A program made the position numbers and the translations under genes. DNA of 64,000 nucleotides, from positions 11,194 to 75,193 of the forward strand of contig CAJKBQ010000013.1 of NCBI GenBank assembly GCA_905198155.1, read 5' to 3'. The notes beneath the pieces are model-generated. The model worked only from the letters and a program-made list of their open reading frames with translations. It was not told the DNA's origin and did not search any database. Shown here in pieces: positions 44,553 through 51,841 of the stretch. This stretch comes from an uncultured Eubacteriales bacterium. Its GTDB lineage: Bacteria; Bacillota; Clostridia; Oscillospirales; Acutalibacteraceae. Each line of letters begins with the position of its first letter. The first letter of the stretch is position 1.

Positions 44553-45983
44553 ATGAAAATTTTGATGGCTTCCAGCGAAGCACTGCCGTTCGCGGCGTCC
44601 GGCGGCCTGGCCGATGTGGTCGGGTCGCTGCCCGCCGCGCTGCGCAAGCGCATTGTGGGCTGCCGCGTGGTGATGCCGCTGTACGACGATATCGCCCCGG
44701 AGCTGCGCGCGCAAATGCAGTTCATCGGCAGCCTGACGGTGCCGGTGTCCTGGCGGCAGCAGTACTGCGGCGTGTTCGAAGCGCGCGCCAACGGCGTGAT
44801 TTACTACCTGCTGGACAATCAGTACTACTTCAAACGCGAGGGCCTGTACGGGTTCTACGACGACGGCGAGCGCTTTGCATTTTTCGCCCGCGCCGTGCTG
44901 GAAATTCTGCCGATGATCGGGTATAAACCGGATATTATTCAGGCGCACGATTGGCAGGCGGCGCTGATCCCGATTTACTACAACCTGTTCTATGGGCAAA
45001 ACGAATGGTACCAGTCGATCAAGACACTGTTTACGATCCACAATATCCAGTACCAGGGCAAATACGGTCTGGAGGTTTTGGAGGACGTGTTCGGGATCCC
45101 GATGCGCCGCGCCGGACTGGTGGAATACGACGGCTGCGTCAATCTGATGAAAGGCGCGATCGAGGCGGCCGACGCGGTCAATACCGTCAGCCCGACGTAT
45201 GCGCAGGAATTGCAGGATGCGTGGTATGCATACGGCCTGCACGAGATCATCCGCGCGCGGTCGTGGAAAATCTGCGGGATCCTCAACGGAATTGACGTGG
45301 ACAGCTACAACCCGGAAACCGACCCGAAGCTGTACGCGAATTACACCGCCGAAACCGTGACCGCCGGAAAGGCGGAGAATAAGCGCCGCTTACAGGAAGA
45401 AATGGGCTTGGCGCAGCGTGCCGACGTCCCGCTGATCGGAATGGTGACACGGCTGACCGAGCAGAAGGGGCTGGATTTGCTGCGGTATATCGCCGACCGG
45501 CTGATGTCGGAGCACGACGTGCAGTTTGTGCTGCTGGGCACCGGCGACGCAGAGTACGAATCGTTTTTCCGCGAGATGCAGCAGCGATATCCCGGCCGGT
45601 TCTGTGCCTACATCGGGTTCGTCCCGGCATTGTCGCGCAAAATTTACGGCGGCGCCGACCTGTTCCTGATGCCGTCCAAAAGCGAGCCGTGCGGTCTGGC
45701 GCAGATGATCGCCCTGCGGTACGGTACGGTGCCGGTTGTCCGTGCGACCGGCGGCCTGAAAGACTCCGTGTTCGACGCCGACGGCGAAAACGGCAACGGC
45801 TACCGGTTCGACACATACAACGCCGACGACCTGTACGGATCGCTCTGCCGCGCGTTGGCGTGCTACGGTGACCGGCCGCGCTGGGATGCGCTGGTGCAGC
45901 GCGCCATGGCGTCCGACAACAGCTGGAACAACTCCGCAGGCGCGTATATGCGGCTGTATCGGAAGATGCTGTCGGACGGATAA
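44553..45983 (+). CDS. glgA: Glycogen synthase (ADP-glucose, GT5)
   Basis: Elongates alpha-1,4 glucan from ADP-glucose. The 476 residues start MKILMASSEALPFAASGGLADVVGSLP: the usual KTGGL loop reads ASGGL, with Ala in place of the ADP-glucose-contacting Lys. The rest is normal: QAHDWQAALIPI, TIHNIQYQG, GMVTRLTEQKGLDLL and MPSKSEPCGLAQMIALRYGTVPVVRATGGL. ATG 44553 follows GAAAGGATCG. Last gene of the glycogen operon. Confidence 0.95.
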   Translation: MKILMASSEALPFAASGGLADVVGSLPAALRKRIVGCRVVMPLYDDIAPELRAQMQFIGSLTVPVSWRQQYCGVFEARANGVIYYLLDNQYYFKREGLYGFYDDGERFAFFARAVLEILPMIGYKPDIIQAHDWQAALIPIYYNLFYGQNEWYQSIKTLFTIHNIQYQGKYGLEVLEDVFGIPMRRAGLVEYDGCVNLMKGAIEAADAVNTVSPTYAQELQDAWYAYGLHEIIRARSWKICGILNGIDVDSYNPETDPKLYANYTAETVTAGKAENKRRLQEEMGLAQRADVPLIGMVTRLTEQKGLDLLRYIADRLMSEHDVQFVLLGTGDAEYESFFREMQQRYPGRFCAYIGFVPALSRKIYGGADLFLMPSKSEPCGLAQMIALRYGTVPVVRATGGLKDSVFDADGENGNGYRFDTYNADDLYGSLCRALACYGDRPRWDALVQRAMASDNSWNNSAGAYMRLYRKMLSDG

Positions 45984-45985
45984 CG

Positions 45986-46051
45986 TGCAACGTACGTTCA
46001 ATCGCACTGCAACGTCCGTACATTGCCGCCGCAGCGTGCGCATGGTATAAT
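45986..46051 (+). promoter_or_regulatory. Promoter and tandem 12-base repeats before the beta-helix gene
   Basis: TTGCCG (46023-46028), 17-base spacer, TGG-TATAAT (46046-46051). Upstream, TGCAACGTACGT (45986-45997) and TGCAACGTCCGT (46008-46019) repeat 22 bases apart, two helical turns, ending just before the -35. This geometry suits an activator or repressor dimer. Confidence 0.65.
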
Positions 46052-46099
46052 ACGCGCATCCGGGCGACCGGGAGTACGATTTGGGAGTGAAACAATAAA

Positions 46100-48130
46100 A
46101 TGGAGTTGTATGTGGATGCGGTAAACGGCTGCGACTACAACAGCGGCGCGCACCCGACGGATTCGACCGGGCACGGTCCGGTGCGGACGATCGGGCGCGC
46201 AGTTACCAAGATCGAAACGCTGCGACAGACCGGTGCGGACGAACCGGTAACGGTGTGGCTGATGCCGGGGATATATGCGCTGACAGCACCGATGCGGATC
46301 CCGGCGGGGTGCAGCGGCGTAACGTTCCGCGCGATGCACGGCGGCGTGACGATTACGGGTGCGCGGCGGCTGGAGCATCTGCGGGCAGACGCGCTGTACG
46401 GCGTGCGGTGTCTGTCGGCGGAGGTGCCGGCGGGCGCGATCCCGACGGATCTGTTTACCGACAGTGGATGGGCAGACGTGACGCGCTGGCCGGAATCCGG
46501 CACGCTGGCGCCGCTCGAAACCGGATCCCGCACGGGCGCGCTGTTTGACGGAACCGACTGGTTCGTTGCGGATCGCGACCTGTCCGGGTGGGACGGGCTG
46601 CCCGACGCGACGCTGGTATTCCGCCATTTTTGGATCGAAGAGCGGGCGAAAATCGCATCGTTTGACCCGGAAACACGCAAGGCCGTGCTGGATCGGCGCA
46701 CGACGTTTTCGGCGTATACCGCAGGTCCCGTGCCCGGCGGCGGGGATGGCGGAATCAACGGGGAGACGGATCCGTCCGAATCGGACGCGAACTCCCGGAT
46801 GGACTATTGGATCGAGGGGCTGCCGCAGATGCTGCGCAAGCCCAATCAATGGGTATACTTGCCCCGCACCAACCGGATTTACTATATCCCGGCAGATTTT
46901 GATGCGGAAAACGCGCTGTATGTACCGATGACAACGCGGCTGTTTGACGTATATGCTGACGGCGTGTCGTTTGAGGGACTGACGTTCCGGCACACGTCCA
47001 GCCGGTTTGAACCGGACACGCTGTGGACATTCAATAAAAACGGTGACGGAGCAGACAAACGTGCCGCCAACGACGTGCAGGCACTGTATTCCGCCGATGC
47101 GGTCGTGAATTTTTACGGCGCGGCAGACGGCCGGGTGGATCGGTGCGATTTTTTGGACTACGGACTGTATGGTGTGGGCATCGACACATCGTGCAGCGAC
47201 ATCGCGGTGACGCATTGCCGGTTTGAACGTGCGGGCGGCGGCGGGGTCAAAGTTTCGCACAACGGCTGCCCGCCGGCAGACGTGACCGGCGCGCACCATA
47301 TCGAAATTTCCGACTGCCGGATTCTGCATATCGGTCGAGTGCGCCCGTCTGCGTGCGGCGTGCTGATTACGCTGGGGCATCATTGCCGTGTGACGCACAA
47401 CGAGATCGCGTTCACCGGATACAGCGGGATTTCAGTCGGATGGGAATGGGGATACAAAGAAGGAAAATCTCACCACAATCGCATCGAAAAAAATCATATT
47501 CACCACATTTCGATGGGGCAGCTGTCCGACCTGGGCGGCGTTTACCTGCTGGGACGCCAGGAAGGGACGGTGGTGACCGGCAACCGGATTCACGATGTGG
47601 TGCACAAAACGTACGGCGGTTCCGGCATTTATGCCGACGAAGGAAGCAGCGGGATTTTGTTCGAAAACAATGTTTGCACCGGCGTGTCTTATGCCGGATT
47701 CCAAATCCATTTCGGAACGCACAACGTGATTCGCAACAATATCCTTGAAAGCGGCAGTTTGGGCGCATTTTGGAACTGGAAAAACGATCTGGCGCCGGCG
47801 GCGGAGCTGAAACACAACATCCTGATCGCCAAAGATGCAGATTTTATATTCGGCGGACAAACGGTGGACGTGCTGTCTGCCAATATTGACCGCGATTGGA
47901 ACCTGTATTTTGACCGCACCAAACCGGAGCCGGTAATGTACCGCTATTTCGCTGCGCGGAAGAACTTTGCCGCGCTGCAGACCGAGCAGGGAACCGACCG
48001 CAACAGCGTGACGGCCGATCCGCGTTTTGCGGACGAAGTACACGGCAATTTTGCATTGGCGGCGGATTCTCCGGCACATCAAATCGGCTTTTTGGACATT
48101 GATCTGCACGATGCGGGACCGCGCGATTGA
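46100..48130 (+). CDS. Right-handed parallel beta-helix protein, GH141-like putative glycosidase
   Basis: 676 residues without signal peptide, so probably cytosolic. It starts MELYVDAVNGCDYNSGAHPTD (beta-helix cap). Beta-helix repeats run from about 290 to 640, with VGWEWGYKEGKSHHNRIEKNHIHHI, MGQLSDLGGVYLLG, YGGSGIYADEGSSGILFENN and HNVIRNNILE. That order resembles GH141-type fucosidase/xylanase enzymes as I remember them; family membership is inference. It has its own promoter after glgA. The substrate is probably an imported plant or mucin oligosaccharide. Confidence 0.75.
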   Translation: MELYVDAVNGCDYNSGAHPTDSTGHGPVRTIGRAVTKIETLRQTGADEPVTVWLMPGIYALTAPMRIPAGCSGVTFRAMHGGVTITGARRLEHLRADALYGVRCLSAEVPAGAIPTDLFTDSGWADVTRWPESGTLAPLETGSRTGALFDGTDWFVADRDLSGWDGLPDATLVFRHFWIEERAKIASFDPETRKAVLDRRTTFSAYTAGPVPGGGDGGINGETDPSESDANSRMDYWIEGLPQMLRKPNQWVYLPRTNRIYYIPADFDAENALYVPMTTRLFDVYADGVSFEGLTFRHTSSRFEPDTLWTFNKNGDGADKRAANDVQALYSADAVVNFYGAADGRVDRCDFLDYGLYGVGIDTSCSDIAVTHCRFERAGGGGVKVSHNGCPPADVTGAHHIEISDCRILHIGRVRPSACGVLITLGHHCRVTHNEIAFTGYSGISVGWEWGYKEGKSHHNRIEKNHIHHISMGQLSDLGGVYLLGRQEGTVVTGNRIHDVVHKTYGGSGIYADEGSSGILFENNVCTGVSYAGFQIHFGTHNVIRNNILESGSLGAFWNWKNDLAPAAELKHNILIAKDADFIFGGQTVDVLSANIDRDWNLYFDRTKPEPVMYRYFAARKNFAALQTEQGTDRNSVTADPRFADEVHGNFALAADSPAHQIGFLDIDLHDAGPRD

Positions 48131-48150
48131 AAACAAAAAGAAATTTTCAG

Positions 48151-48176
48151 AAAGGGCGGCTGCGGCTGCCCTTTTT
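48151..48176 (+). terminator. Terminator after the beta-helix gene
   Basis: GC-rich hairpin with outer arms AAAGGGC and GCCCTTT followed by T residues. Confidence 0.7.
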
Positions 48177-48360
48177 TGATACGAGTGGATTCTGTTTGGC
48201 ATCGAATTTTTTGTCAGTCGTCAAACCGTGATGGTTCGGCAATATAAGCAAGGATGAGTTTTAGGAAATTCCCAGCACGCACCGTGCGTGGTTGAAATGT
48301 CTGAAAATCGTCCAATAAATTGTGCATTCAACCAAAAATTCAAAATCTGAGGAAATTTTA

Positions 48361-48389
48361 TTGACTTATGAATATTCATCTGATATAAT
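48361..48389 (+). promoter_or_regulatory. Promoter of the exported-protein operon with palindrome in the spacer
   Basis: TTGACT (48361-48366), 17-base spacer, TGA-TATAAT (48384-48389). ATGAATATTCAT (48368-48379) is a perfect 12-base palindrome in the spacer, a candidate operator. Confidence 0.75.
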
Positions 48390-48540
48390 GTAAATAGAGT
48401 GGTTCCCCTGAGTGAGAGACAGGGGAGAAAGGTGAAGAGTTGTCAGGTTTGTGGCTTGGAAAGGAGGTTCGTCTTTTAGAAAATTTATGCACACCCCAGC
48501 AATCAAAAAAATTAACAAAAATGAAAGGATGTGTATTTCT

Positions 48541-50004
48541 ATGAAATCCACCAAAACGACGAAAAAATGGACCTCGATCATTCTGGCAGTGTTGCTGATC
48601 TTCGGCTGCTGCGCGGTCGCGTTTGCTGACCCGGCGAGCGCCGGGAGTGGGTCTATGTCGGACAACTACGAGACCTACTTCACCCGCGTTCATGGGATTG
48701 CAAAATTTCCGGACGCGGATGGGAAGTACACAGTGAAGGATGGGGCAATTTACCTACGCGGTATTTACCTTGGGTGGTCGGACAATCCGGACGAACGGCA
48801 ATTACTGGATGATGTCCTGTTTTATGACGCATATGAGGTTGAACATTTCCGCGCAACGGACTCGTACATTTATTTTGCGGAAAAAGGCGGCTGCGATATC
48901 CGCCGTCTGAACACGACCACCATGCGGGTGGACACGATTTACGAGGGAGATGCGCCGATCGCAGAGTTAGATGGAGACGACACGTGCCTGTTTTTCCGTG
49001 CAGGAAACCGGATTTACCGGATGTATGTGAAAACCGGGGAAGCATACGAGGTGTTCCGAATTCCGGATTTGGTGCATTATGAGCTCTTTTTGGTGTGGAA
49101 TGACCGGGATCTTGAATTAACGTTTAGCGAACCGGCCGATGATGAACCTTTGACAATTTCTATGTTGACCGAACATCGTGCAGAGCCGATTGATGGGTTA
49201 CTGGCATATATGCTGAACTGTAATACAGGTGCGGTGCATGGACAAACGCAAAATGAATACTATGCGATGAGAAAAGAATTGGGGATTAATATGGAAGAGC
49301 ATTATGGAACCGACGGGGGTTTAGCGATCTTCCCTAATCTTGCAATTCGGTCAAAGCTGCGATCATTTTATAATCAGTACCCAACTGGATCTGTACATAG
49401 TGCGGCATACGGTGGAGGAACACAGTGCATGGCGTTTGCACGCAAGGTCTACGGAAAATATTTGTATAATCGCCCAGCGTATAGCGAGTTTAGTTGGTAT
49501 GTCAATGGAACCAGATATCATAACAGGCATTGCTTTTACCCATGTGATGGGGGATTCGAAGTAGAGAGCCACCAGTATATCGATATTTCATTGGTTATGA
49601 TGCAGTCTATTCCGGATGGAAGCCATGTGCGTGTACATGGAAGTAATACCAACAAGTCCAATAGTGGTCATTCTCTGATTATAGTAGGACACACACCAAC
49701 TACGCTTGTCGTTTATGACACGAACAGAAATGACAATAATGTCGTGTATGCAACGGAGTTTACATTTAACGAGTTTAAACTGCAGTTTAAAAACGCAATT
49801 TATTATGACAATCCGCAAGTGTCTGCTTCCCATTCGCATGACTTTAATTTGGTTTATATGGCTACGCATACAACGCATATGAAGTATTGCAGTGGATGCT
49901 GTTCATGGATGATGACCGAAAATCACCGTTTTAACCAAGTAGAGATTGCCGGAACGCAGTACCACCAGTGCATAGGGTGTGGGTATGAGTATCCGGTAAA
50001 TTGA
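48541..50004 (+). CDS. Secreted protein: paralogous N-terminal domain plus CHAP/papain-like Cys-His domain and Cys/His C-terminus
   Basis: 487 residues. The signal peptide is MKSTKTTKKWTSIILAVLLIFGCCAVAFA, with cleavage near residue 29. Residues about 40-210 resemble the next two lipoproteins (NYETYF start, beta-strand-rich). A putative cysteine hydrolase lies at about 285-425, with Cys296 in GGTQCMAFARKVYG, His377 in NSGHSLIIVG and Asp393 in VYDTN. The C-terminal 50 residues are rich in paired Cys and His (C450, C453, H475, C477, C480), probably a zinc site. GAAAGGA is 11 bases before ATG 48541. The hydrolase part is visibly AT-richer than the surroundings. The target, peptidoglycan or peptide, is unknown. 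Confidence 0.8.
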   Translation: MKSTKTTKKWTSIILAVLLIFGCCAVAFADPASAGSGSMSDNYETYFTRVHGIAKFPDADGKYTVKDGAIYLRGIYLGWSDNPDERQLLDDVLFYDAYEVEHFRATDSYIYFAEKGGCDIRRLNTTTMRVDTIYEGDAPIAELDGDDTCLFFRAGNRIYRMYVKTGEAYEVFRIPDLVHYELFLVWNDRDLELTFSEPADDEPLTISMLTEHRAEPIDGLLAYMLNCNTGAVHGQTQNEYYAMRKELGINMEEHYGTDGGLAIFPNLAIRSKLRSFYNQYPTGSVHSAAYGGGTQCMAFARKVYGKYLYNRPAYSEFSWYVNGTRYHNRHCFYPCDGGFEVESHQYIDISLVMMQSIPDGSHVRVHGSNTNKSNSGHSLIIVGHTPTTLVVYDTNRNDNNVVYATEFTFNEFKLQFKNAIYYDNPQVSASHSHDFNLVYMATHTTHMKYCSGCCSWMMTENHRFNQVEIAGTQYHQCIGCGYEYPVN

Positions 50005-50015
50005 GGAGACCCAAT

Positions 50016-50870
50016 ATGAAACTCAAACTTTGCGTCATATTATTATTGGCTTTCACGCTTCTTCTCACCGCTTGCCCCACCCTGGGGACGTCCTCCGCGA
50101 CGTCCCCCGCAAGTGAAGCAGGGTCATCCAAAGCGGCAGTTTCCTCTAAGGCTGACACATCTTCGCGTGCGACGTCTTCCAGCAAATATGCTCCGACGGT
50201 CCACTACATGAACTACGAGGAGTATTTTTCCAGAGACCGCGCCATCAATAAGTCCGGTTGGAATCAATACGACAGCGAACTTGAATCCATGTTTGGCCGG
50301 TATTTTCAAAAGGACGGCGTATTGTTCTCAACGTGTCCGGCGGAGCATGGCACGTTTGCCGAAACAGAAACCGGTTTGCTCTTACTGGCTGGCGGCCGCG
50401 TTTACGAAGCCACTGAGCCGAACAAACCGGCTCGGCTGGTGTACGAACCGAAATTACCGTATATTGTAACATGCTTGTACGAAGAAGCGGACGCGCATAT
50501 CTTCTATGCGGAATTGCGGGAACAGGGCAACCCGGATAAATTTAAAGTTTGTCGTTTTTTTCGGTACACGGGCAAAGAAGATATTCTTGCGACCGACGAA
50601 GACATCCCGGGAAGTCTGACAGAGCTTCATATCCATTCGAATACCAGAATCCATGTGATTTCCCATATGCCATATGACAAATCGGACGGGGCGGATTGGG
50701 ATGAAATAGAAAATCGTGCGAGTCGTGCGCGCCGAGAAACCTTCATCGACACGGTTCGTGGGATCGTCATAAATAATAACGACGACCCCGAGGGCTACGA
50801 AAAAGCAATTGCCCAATGGGTCGAAGACGAAAAACGCGAAGCCGAAGAAGCGAAAGCATCTTCCAAATGA
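50016..50870 (+). CDS. Lipoprotein, second member of the exported paralogous family, unknown
   Basis: 284 residues. The signal peptide and lipobox LLTAC are followed by a Ser/Ala-rich linker and YMNYEEYFSRDRAI. A beta-rich domain (about 65-230) has the repeated pattern strand-xxxYEEADAHIFYAEL, then a charged helix ending in Lys/Glu (EKAIAQWVEDEKREAEEAK). The start ATG 50016 has GAGGAG upstream, and the gap after the previous gene is 11 bases. A 30-base DNA segment just after the lipobox is identical in the next gene and forms a hairpin. No catalytic motif seen. Confidence 0.75.
   Translation: MKLKLCVILLLAFTLLLTACPTLGTSSATSPASEAGSSKAAVSSKADTSSRATSSSKYAPTVHYMNYEEYFSRDRAINKSGWNQYDSELESMFGRYFQKDGVLFSTCPAEHGTFAETETGLLLLAGGRVYEATEPNKPARLVYEPKLPYIVTCLYEEADAHIFYAELREQGNPDKFKVCRFFRYTGKEDILATDEDIPGSLTELHIHSNTRIHVISHMPYDKSDGADWDEIENRASRARRETFIDTVRGIVINNNDDPEGYEKAIAQWVEDEKREAEEAKASSK
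50084..50107 (+). repeat. Hairpin repeat copy 1 inside a lipoprotein gene
   Basis: GGGGACGTC-CTCCGC-GACGTCCCC, a perfect 9-base stem. It is embedded in a 30-base stretch (50081-50110) identical to 50941-50970. It encodes the residues just after the lipobox. Confidence 0.85.
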
Positions 50871-50881
50871 GGTGAATGAAA

Positions 50882-51655
50882 ATGAAACATTTTTTGGCGC
50901 TGTTTTTGATTGGGATGCTCCTCCTCACCGCCTGTTCCCCCCTGGGGACGTCCTCCGCGACGTCCCCCGCCCCGGCGGATTCTTCCAAAACAGAAGTTAC
51001 GTCGTCCGCAAGTGCTTCCAGCACGGAACCAATCACCTACATGAGCTACGACGAGTACTTTTCCGAGCAGCGGGAAATTACGCCCTACGAATATTTCCGC
51101 AAAGACGACGACAATTATTTGTACGACGGAGATACTCTTTTGTTCCCGATTCAACCGGGCGGACGATCCGGTGATCCGCGCTTTGCACAAACAAAAACCG
51201 GAATGCTCTTTTTGGAAGGATATGACGTGTATCTAATCACGAAAGCCAACCAAAAGGCAGAAATGATCTATTCTGGTGATCGAGATAAGCCGTTCCGACC
51301 GGACTTTCTTTCCGCGAAGGCGGACGAATATGTGTTCTTCACGATCGACCGATGGGACTACTATGATACTTTTGAGATCAGTCGGGTGTTCCGCCCGACC
51401 GGGCAAACTGATGTGGTTGCGACAAGCGACGACATTCAGGGCCGCGCCTATTATTTGGAACCATATACCAATTCGATGGTGCTGGTGTATTCTGAGTTTC
51501 CGTACGAGAAAAATCCGGATTGGACAGAGCAGGAAGCGGAGAACGCGGCTAGAGCAGCACAGCGCCTCACACTGGTCAATATGGAAACCGGCGAGATGTT
51601 TTGCGACAAGGACGACGAAGATGCGTTCTACGCGGCGATGGAAAAATATACCTAA
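50882..51655 (+). CDS. Lipoprotein, third member of the exported paralogous family, unknown
   Basis: 257 residues. The lipobox is LLTAC, followed by a Ser/Thr/Ala linker and YMSYDEYFSEQREI, the same motif as the preceding gene. A beta-rich domain has TGMLFLEGYDVYLITKANQKAEMIY and VFRPTGQTDVVATSDDIQG, aligned with FRYTGKEDILATDEDIPG in the paralogue. It ends with TLVNMETGEMFCDKDDEDAFYAAMEKYT. ATG 50882 gives good spacing to GAGGTGA; ATG 50876 is also in frame. Last gene of the operon. Confidence 0.75.
   Translation: MKHFLALFLIGMLLLTACSPLGTSSATSPAPADSSKTEVTSSASASSTEPITYMSYDEYFSEQREITPYEYFRKDDDNYLYDGDTLLFPIQPGGRSGDPRFAQTKTGMLFLEGYDVYLITKANQKAEMIYSGDRDKPFRPDFLSAKADEYVFFTIDRWDYYDTFEISRVFRPTGQTDVVATSDDIQGRAYYLEPYTNSMVLVYSEFPYEKNPDWTEQEAENAARAAQRLTLVNMETGEMFCDKDDEDAFYAAMEKYT
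50944..50967 (+). repeat. Hairpin repeat copy 2 inside a lipoprotein gene
   Basis: Identical to 50084-50107 including the six-base loop, and in the same reading frame after the lipobox. Confidence 0.85.
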
Positions 51656-51715
51656 ATTAATCATTTTGATTAATGAAGAGAAGCGGATCCGTTCCCAATT
51701 TCCTTGCATCCCCCT

Positions 51716-51742
51716 AAAAGAGGCCACCCGGCCTCTTTTTTT
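51716..51742 (+). terminator. Terminator of the exported-protein operon
   Basis: AAAAGAGGCC (51716-51725) pairs with GGCCTCTTTT (51730-51739) around ACCC, then a T run. Confidence 0.85.
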
Positions 51743-51841
51743 GCGCCCTCACCCCCGAAACCCCACCCGGACAAAGGTCTAACCCTCCGCCCATCCGAAT
51801 ACACATAAACCAAGATCATTCGGAAAGGCAGGCATTCGCTC

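Larger units (their letters stand above)
48131..48540 (+). other. 410-base intergenic region before the exported-protein operon
   Basis: Holds a terminator for the beta-helix gene (48151-48176), an AT-rich stretch with a small inverted repeat CACGCAC/GTGCGTG (48276-48290), the operon promoter (48361-48389) and a leader of about 150 bases. The leader has a CCCCTG/CAGGGG hairpin (48405-48425) and an AAAGGAGG at 48460-48467 that has no start codon close by. No supported ORF. Confidence 0.7.
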
